Assembly (NCBI RefSeq): GCF_015070855.1
Contig: NZ_JADDIX010000092.1
Location: forward strand, 45,675-109,674
DNA length: 64,000 nucleotides
Reading direction: 5' to 3'
Source of the DNA: Pseudomonas lopnurensis
Lineage (GTDB): Bacteria > Pseudomonadota > Gammaproteobacteria > Pseudomonadales > Pseudomonadaceae
Every line of letters starts with the position of its first letter. Position 1 is the first letter of the stretch. Below, one piece after another: positions 61,776 to 64,000 of this stretch. A program made the position numbers and the translations under genes. The notes below the pieces were generated by a model. That model made no database searches and had not been told where the DNA came from. It saw only the letters and a list, made by a program, of their open reading frames with translations.

Positions 61776-62426
61776 ATGACATTCCCCCGCTGGCCCCTGG
61801 CAGGCGTGGCTGCATTGTTGCTGGCGATGCAGGCACAGGCTGCCGATGGACAAAAGATCTATACACAAGGAGGCGCCAATCCCGCCGCCATGGCCTGTGG
61901 CACTTGCCATGGCGCCGATGGCAGGGGCATGGCGGCCGGTGGTTTCCCTCGCTTGGCCGGTCTCGCGGCCGGCTATAGCGCCAAGCAGCTCGAGGATTTT
62001 CGTTCGGGGAGCCGGGCCAATCCGATCATGCAGCCGATCGCCGCGGCATTGAGCGACGAGGAGATTCAAGCCGTTACCGCGGCGCTGGCGGCGATGCCCG
62101 CACCGCCCATGGCCGGCGTCGGTCGTGGCGAGAAAGCCGAAGGCGCCGGTGAGGTCCTGGCCCTGCGTGGTGCCTGGGAGCGCAACATTCCGGAGTGCGT
62201 TGCCTGTCACGGCCCCGGGGGCGTTGGCGTCGGCGAGAGTTTCCCACCGCTGGCCGGGCAGTCCGCGCAGTACCTCCGGGCTCAGCTTGAGGCCTGGCGG
62301 CAGGGAACCCGCAAGAACGACCCGAACGATCTGATGGGCCATATCGCCCGCTCGATGACCGATGTCGAAGTTCAGGCCGCATCCGACTATTTCGCCGGCC
62401 TCGAGCTCAAGGAGGCCAGCCAATGA
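61776..62426 (+). CDS. tsdB: TsdB-like dihaem cytochrome c4
   Basis: A 216-residue periplasmic dihaem cytochrome with a signal peptide ending MQAQAA (residue 23). Haem motifs are C41-G-T-C44-H45 and C141-V-A-C144-H145, in two duplicated halves as in cytochrome c4. Its stop overlaps the tsdA start as ATGA. In P. stutzeri such a c4-type protein, TsdB, accepts electrons from thiosulfate dehydrogenase TsdA. Family and context both support this. Confidence 0.9.
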   Translation: MTFPRWPLAGVAALLLAMQAQAADGQKIYTQGGANPAAMACGTCHGADGRGMAAGGFPRLAGLAAGYSAKQLEDFRSGSRANPIMQPIAAALSDEEIQAVTAALAAMPAPPMAGVGRGEKAEGAGEVLALRGAWERNIPECVACHGPGGVGVGESFPPLAGQSAQYLRAQLEAWRQGTRKNDPNDLMGHIARSMTDVEVQAASDYFAGLELKEASQ

Positions 62427-63343
62427 AAGCCGTGATCTCCGCACTCCTGGCCATGACTGTTGGCGGCTCGCTGCAGGCCGCCGAGATCAGCATGGACGAC
62501 CAATCCCAACTGACGCAGAAAGCCTCCAAGACGGCAGGCGAGCCGTATTTCCAGCCGCCGCAGGAAAGGGACCTGCCGGCCAATGCCTATGGCGAACTGG
62601 TGGAGCAGGGGCGGGCGATCTTCGTCGATACCCAGAAATACGCAGCGGAATATGTCGGCAACGGCATGAATTGCACCAACTGCCATACCGAGCAGGGACG
62701 CAAGGCCAATTCCGCGCCGCTATGGGGTGCCTATCCGATGTACCCGGCGTACCGGAAGAAGAACGACAAGGTGAACAGCTATGCCGAGCGTATGCAGGGC
62801 TGCTTCCAGTTCAGTATGAATGGCACGCCACCAGCAGCCGACAGCCATGTAATCAACGCGCTGACCGCCTATTCCTACTGGCTGTCCACCGGTGCGCCGA
62901 CGGGCCAGGAACTGCCGGGGCGCGCCTACCCCGAAGTGCCGCAGCCCAAGGATGGCTTCGATATCGCCAAGGGCCGCCAGATCTACGCCGAACAGTGTGC
63001 GGTCTGCCACGGTGACAACGGCCAGGGGCAGAAGGCCGGGGACGTCTACGTTTTCCCGCCGCTGTGGGGGCGGGACTCGTTCAACTGGGGGGCCGGGATG
63101 CATCGCATCAATACGGCGGCGGCTTTCATCAAGGAAAGCATGCCGCTGGGCAAGGGCGGCACGCTCAGTGGCGACGAGGCTTGGCATGTGGCCGCCTACA
63201 TGAACAGCCACGAACGGCCGCAGGACCCACGCCTGGTCGAGGGTTCGGTGGAAAAGACCCGGCTCCGCTACCACGCCAACGATGGCGTCAACCTGTACGG
63301 CCAGAAGGTCGATGGCGTCGTGCTGGGACAGGGTATCGAGTAA
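62423..63343 (+). CDS. tsdA: thiosulfate dehydrogenase TsdA
   Basis: A 306-residue periplasmic dihaem enzyme that converts thiosulfate to tetrathionate. The signal peptide ends near GGSLQAA. Haem motifs are C84-T-N-C87-H88 and C192-A-V-C195-H196. MQGC127FQFSMNG carries the unusual Cys axial ligand of the catalytic haem 1, and [23 protein letters not shown] is the family core. Together with TsdB it forms an electron relay to the respiratory chain. No sox genes are visible here. Confidence 0.93.
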   Translation: MKAVISALLAMTVGGSLQAAEISMDDQSQLTQKASKTAGEPYFQPPQERDLPANAYGELVEQGRAIFVDTQKYAAEYVGNGMNCTNCHTEQGRKANSAPLWGAYPMYPAYRKKNDKVNSYAERMQGCFQFSMNGTPPAADSHVINALTAYSYWLSTGAPTGQELPGRAYPEVPQPKDGFDIAKGRQIYAEQCAVCHGDNGQGQKAGDVYVFPPLWGRDSFNWGAGMHRINTAAAFIKESMPLGKGGTLSGDEAWHVAAYMNSHERPQDPRLVEGSVEKTRLRYHANDGVNLYGQKVDGVVLGQGIE

Positions 63344-63364
63344 CCCGCCAAGCGCCTGGTGCAA

Positions 63365-63389
63365 CGCGAGGGCGTCTGGGGCGCCCTCT
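63365..63389 (+). terminator. possible terminator after tsdA
   Basis: GAGGGCG and CGCCCTC form a 7-bp stem (loop TCTGGGG) followed by TTCGCATTC. The T-tract is weak, so termination is only plausible. It is the only hairpin between tsdA and the KAS III gene. Confidence 0.4.
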
Positions 63390-63594
63390 TCGCATTCGGA
63401 CTGTACGGTCACCGAGCAATGTGCCGGATCGTTCGCCCCTTTGGCCCTTCAATCTACGCAATGTTACGGATTCTTTCGGCTTTTCGTGCACAATAGCCGC
63501 CATAAGAGGCGCTGGAATGATCGTGATCGGCCGAGGCCATCGCTGCTCCGTCCCAACGTCAGAACGATCAAGCCAATATTCGAGAGGAACGACC

Positions 63595-64000
63595 GTGCAT
63601 AACGTCGTAATCAGCGGTACCGGCCTTTACACCCCTGCCAGCAGTATCTCCAACGATGAACTCGTGGAGTCCTTCAATACCTACGTGCACCGCTTCAACA
63701 GCGCCAACGCCGCCGCCATCGAGGCGGGCGAAATCCAGCCGCTGGCCGAATCCAGCTCGGCCTTCATCGAGAAGGCCTCGGGCATCAAGAGCCGCTACGT
63801 CACCGACAAGGCCGGCATTCTCGATCCCGAGCGCATGGTTCCGCGGATTCCCGAGCGCAGCAACGACGAGTGGTCGATCCTCTGCGAGATGTCGGTGAAG
63901 GCCGCCGAGCAAGCGCTGGCGCGCGCGGGCAAGACCGCGGCTGATCTCGATGGCGTGATCGTCGCCTGCTCCAATCTGCAGCGCGCCTATCCGGCCATCG
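63595..64000 (+). CDS. 3-oxoacyl-ACP synthase III (FabH-like), partial at window end
   Basis: The first 135 codons, with a GTG start preceded by GAGAGGAA, of a ketoacyl synthase III-type enzyme; the gene continues past the window. [20 protein letters not shown] and [27 protein letters not shown] resemble the P. aeruginosa PA3286 group, which condenses malonyl-ACP with medium-chain acyl-CoA (shunting beta-oxidation products into fatty acid synthesis). The catalytic Cys lies just past the visible part. Confidence 0.87.
   Translation, partial: MHNVVISGTGLYTPASSISNDELVESFNTYVHRFNSANAAAIEAGEIQPLAESSSAFIEKASGIKSRYVTDKAGILDPERMVPRIPERSNDEWSILCEMSVKAAEQALARAGKTAADLDGVIVACSNLQRAYPAI

Overview
The window is high-GC DNA whose gene content and repeats point to a Pseudomonas/Stutzerimonas-type gammaproteobacterium. 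The evidence is many LysR and AraC regulators, REP-like repeats built on GTAGGAGC..GCTCCTAC, a metR/metE pair, a tsdB-tsdA thiosulfate dehydrogenase pair as known from P. stutzeri, and a FabH-like gene resembling P. aeruginosa PA3286. No rRNA, tRNA, CRISPR array, integrase or complete insertion sequence was seen.

Layout. 0-6.4 kb: dicarboxylate symporter, two small proteins, and a nucleoside/purine-type (BMP-family) ABC transporter lacking its binding protein. 6.6-8.7 kb: AraC regulator, carboxymuconolactone-decarboxylase-like protein, SDR. 9.0-13.9 kb (minus): module 1, with an isopenicillin-N-synthase-like oxygenase, an alpha/beta hydrolase, an NMT1-type ABC transporter and a CDA-fold deaminase. 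14.2-18.4 kb: TSUP permease/LysR, a damaged GFA/TetR pair, PACE efflux protein/LysR. 18.6-19.74 kb: a broken AarF/UbiB-like kinase gene. 19.74-24.8 kb: a lower-GC island. 24.8-28.1 kb: SGNH hydrolase, rRNA-type methyltransferase, DUF305 protein. 28.3-41.6 kb: module 2, a nucleobase-related locus with LysR, RutR-like TetR and an NCS2 permease (minus), then two NMT1-type binding proteins, Rieske oxygenase, second IPNS-like oxygenase, ABC ATPase and permease, 8-oxoguanine-deaminase-type amidohydrolase and flavo-iron-sulfur reductase (plus), with a Tsx/OmpK channel opposite. 42.5-47 kb: a complete curli locus csgD-E-F-G-B-A on one strand. 47-54.5 kb: LysE exporter, VOC protein, aldo/keto reductase, SDR, metR, ExoD, metE. 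54.8-64 kb: glpD, ybaK, MASE2-GGDEF cyclase, ankyrin protein, dihaem peroxidase-like protein, two small proteins, tsdB, tsdA and the start of a KAS III gene.

The most unusual part is the island. It holds a cupin-AraC regulator, a 54-residue peptide made largely of eight GGTx tetrads, a radical SAM/SPASM protein with a PqqD-like N-terminus, a 2OG-Fe(II) oxygenase of the BsmA/isoleucine-hydroxylase type, and the AzlC/AzlD exporter pair. Together this reads as a peptide-modification (RiPP-like) pathway coupled to amino-acid-type export. I do not recognise it as a described system. Both modifying-enzyme genes carry one apparent single-base frameshift, which is either decay or a sequence error.

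A second theme is nucleobase-like metabolism. Three ABC importers, an NCS2 permease, a Tsx-like channel, two deaminases and two IPNS-like oxygenases occur within 42 kb, and modules 1 and 2 share the same logic (oxygenase + NMT1 transporter + deaminase). The substrates cannot be read from sequence.
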